A DNA stretch of 5,689 nucleotides from DATKMG01 sp035541995 (lineage in GTDB: Bacteria > Acidobacteriota > Terriglobia > Versatilivoradales > Versatilivoraceae). The position numbers were made by a program, and so were the translations under genes. Under the pieces are notes generated by a model, which had not been told where the DNA came from, ran no database searches, and was given only the letters and a program-made list of their open reading frames with translations. Numbering within the stretch: the stretch's first letter is position 1; the number at the start of each line of letters is the position of its first letter. This document shows, one piece after another, positions 4,464-5,689 of this stretch. Where the stretch lies: positions 1 to 5,689 of the forward strand of contig DATKMG010000691.1 in assembly GCA_035541995.1 (NCBI GenBank). Reading direction: 5' to 3'.

Positions 4464-5689
4464 ATGACTGACCCTGCTAAATTGGAAAGCAAGCTCATCT
4501 CGTATGTCGATGCCAATCGAGCACGGCTGGTCTCTCTCATTTGTGACTTGGTGCGAATCCCTTCCGAGAATAGCCCGCCCAACGGATCCGAACTCAATTG
4601 TCAGCAATACATCGGCCGGTTCTTTCACCAGTTGGGCTGGGAAACAGACATCTACGACTTGACCGAAGTACCGGGACTGGACCGTCATCACCTCTTCTGG
4701 CCAGGTCGGGAATATCGCCAGCGGCCCAACGTTGACGCCCGCCGTAACGGGACTGGCGATGGACGGTCTCTCCTCTTGTCCGGCCACATTGACACGGTAC
4801 CCAAGGGAACACAGCCCTGGACTCGAGATCCTTTCGGGGGAGAAGTGGAGGGAAATCGAATTTACGGGCGGGGTTCCAATGATATGAAAGCCGGCATAGG
4901 AACCCACCTCTTTGTGGCGGAATGCCTCGATCAGCTTGGCGTTAACTTGGCAGGTGATCTTATTATCGAGAGCGTAGTCGACGAGGAATTTGGCGGCGTC
5001 AATGGGACACTGGCAGGACGGCTGAGAGGATTTAATGCAGACGCAGCTGTCATTGCGGAGCCGACGTTCTTGAAGATCTGTCCAGCTCAGCGGGGCGGAC
5101 GATTTGTGCATATCACTCTTAATGCATCTGGCGGGATCCTGGCAGAAGGATATTTCCCCAGGGGCATACTGGATCAACTACGCTTGTTCCTCGACGGAGT
5201 GGTGGCCTTCTCTTCCCAGCGGACCAAGCAGGCTAAGCCCCATGAACTCTATGCACACTATGCTGACCCAGTGCCGGTTTCAATTACGAAAATATCCACC
5301 AGCCCTTGGGGGACTGGCGAACCCGTCACTATTCCGGAAATCTGCAAAATCGAAATGTACTGGCAACTCCTGCCTGGCGAAACGCGGGACCAGGTCGATT
5401 CAGAGTTCTTTGCCTGGTTGAACGGTCTCCTCCAGTCTCGACCTGATCTCTTTCCTACTCCTCCAGTCCTGGAATTCCCCGTCCGCTGGCTCCCGGGTTC
5501 GTCTATTTCCAAAACGGATCCGCTGGTTCGGGAATTTTCCTCCTGCGCCACTCGGGCACTTGGGGAAGAACCGGCAATTGTTGGCTTTGAGGCGCCGTGT
5601 GACATGTATGTTTTTCATCAGGAGTGTGGTATTCCGGCTTTGCTTTGGGGAGTGCGGGGTGGTAATACTCATGCCGCCGACGAGTACGT
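4464..5689 (+). CDS. M20-family metallopeptidase / deacylase (ArgE-DapE-ACY1 type), cut by right edge
   Basis: The frame is open for 408 codons from the ATG at 4464 to the end of the window, missing only a short C-terminus. M20 enzymes use two metal ions, usually zinc, to hydrolyse amide or peptide bonds, as in acetylornithine deacetylase and succinyl-diaminopimelate desuccinylase. All expected metal-site residues are visible: SGHID (H108, D110), GRGSNDMKAG (bridging D140), VVDEEFGG (general base E174, ligand E175), IAEPT (E199) and the final NTHAADEY (H403). There is no signal peptide, so it should be cytoplasmic. The insert domain begins near 212; where most relatives have G-x-x-A-H, this one reads SGGILAEGYFP, with Glu at the usual His position. 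The start fits the M20 N-terminus (LVSLICDLVRIPSENSPP), though no ribosome binding site is clear. It lies 192 bases after the Gfo/Idh gene on the same strand. The exact substrate cannot be assigned; ArgE or DapE should not be assumed. Confidence 0.87.
   Translation, partial: MTDPAKLESKLISYVDANRARLVSLICDLVRIPSENSPPNGSELNCQQYIGRFFHQLGWETDIYDLTEVPGLDRHHLFWPGREYRQRPNVDARRNGTGDGRSLLLSGHIDTVPKGTQPWTRDPFGGEVEGNRIYGRGSNDMKAGIGTHLFVAECLDQLGVNLAGDLIIESVVDEEFGGVNGTLAGRLRGFNADAAVIAEPTFLKICPAQRGGRFVHITLNASGGILAEGYFPRGILDQLRLFLDGVVAFSSQRTKQAKPHELYAHYADPVPVSITKISTSPWGTGEPVTIPEICKIEMYWQLLPGETRDQVDSEFFAWLNGLLQSRPDLFPTPPVLEFPVRWLPGSSISKTDPLVREFSSCATRALGEEPAIVGFEAPCDMYVFHQECGIPALLWGVRGGNTHAADEY

Noticed and set aside
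4347..5177. 276-codon open frame on the minus strand
   Set aside because: It is antisense to the M20 gene, whose metal-site motifs are unmistakable. The opposite frame has no recognisable domain or ribosome binding site.

Overview
The window reads as ordinary bacterial chromosome. Codon use is even, genes are closely but not tightly packed, and there is no insertion sequence, tRNA, rRNA or CRISPR array. The set of genes suggests an Acidobacteriota-like organism, or a relative such as Planctomycetota or Verrucomicrobiota: a small stand-alone PilZ protein of the type common in acidobacteria, Tat-exported proteins with 'RRxFL' signals, a Tat-exported Gfo/Idh oxidoreductase, and a secreted multidomain esterase. 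This placement is an inference from gene style and not a measured phylogeny.

Layout from left to right. (1) Positions 1-138, minus strand: the first 46 codons of a Tat-signal protein that runs off the left edge. (2) 139-325: a divergent control region with an 8-bp inverted repeat (172/223) and a plus-strand sigma70-like promoter. (3) 326-673, plus: a PilZ-domain protein with both c-di-GMP-binding motifs. (4) 674-999: a convergent intergenic region unusually rich in hairpins, including a large REP-like palindrome at 799-863. (5) 1000-3003, minus: a Sec-secreted alpha/beta-hydrolase esterase (Esterase D / CE1-like) with C-terminal beta-sandwich-like regions. (6) 3004-3098: a compact divergent promoter region in which the -10 boxes of the two strands overlap. 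(7) 3099-4271, plus: a Gfo/Idh-family oxidoreductase with an internal Tat signal. (8) 4272-4463: a spacer with a promoter candidate and no stop codon in the reading frame shared by the two flanking genes. (9) 4464 to the right edge, plus: an M20-family metallopeptidase/deacylase, nearly complete but cut by the window end.

How the genes may fit together: the esterase and the Gfo/Idh protein are both predicted to be exported and are divergently transcribed from one short promoter region, which suggests shared control and possibly a role in extracytoplasmic breakdown of esterified sugars or similar compounds. The M20 enzyme has no signal peptide and should be cytoplasmic; it follows the Gfo/Idh gene but probably has its own promoter. 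The substrates of all three enzymes are unknown. I did not find a clear new defence or mobile system. The items most worth a second look are the REP-like palindrome cluster, the replaced catalytic Asp in the Gfo/Idh protein, the missing lid-domain His in the M20 protein, and the single TGA separating two genes in one open frame.
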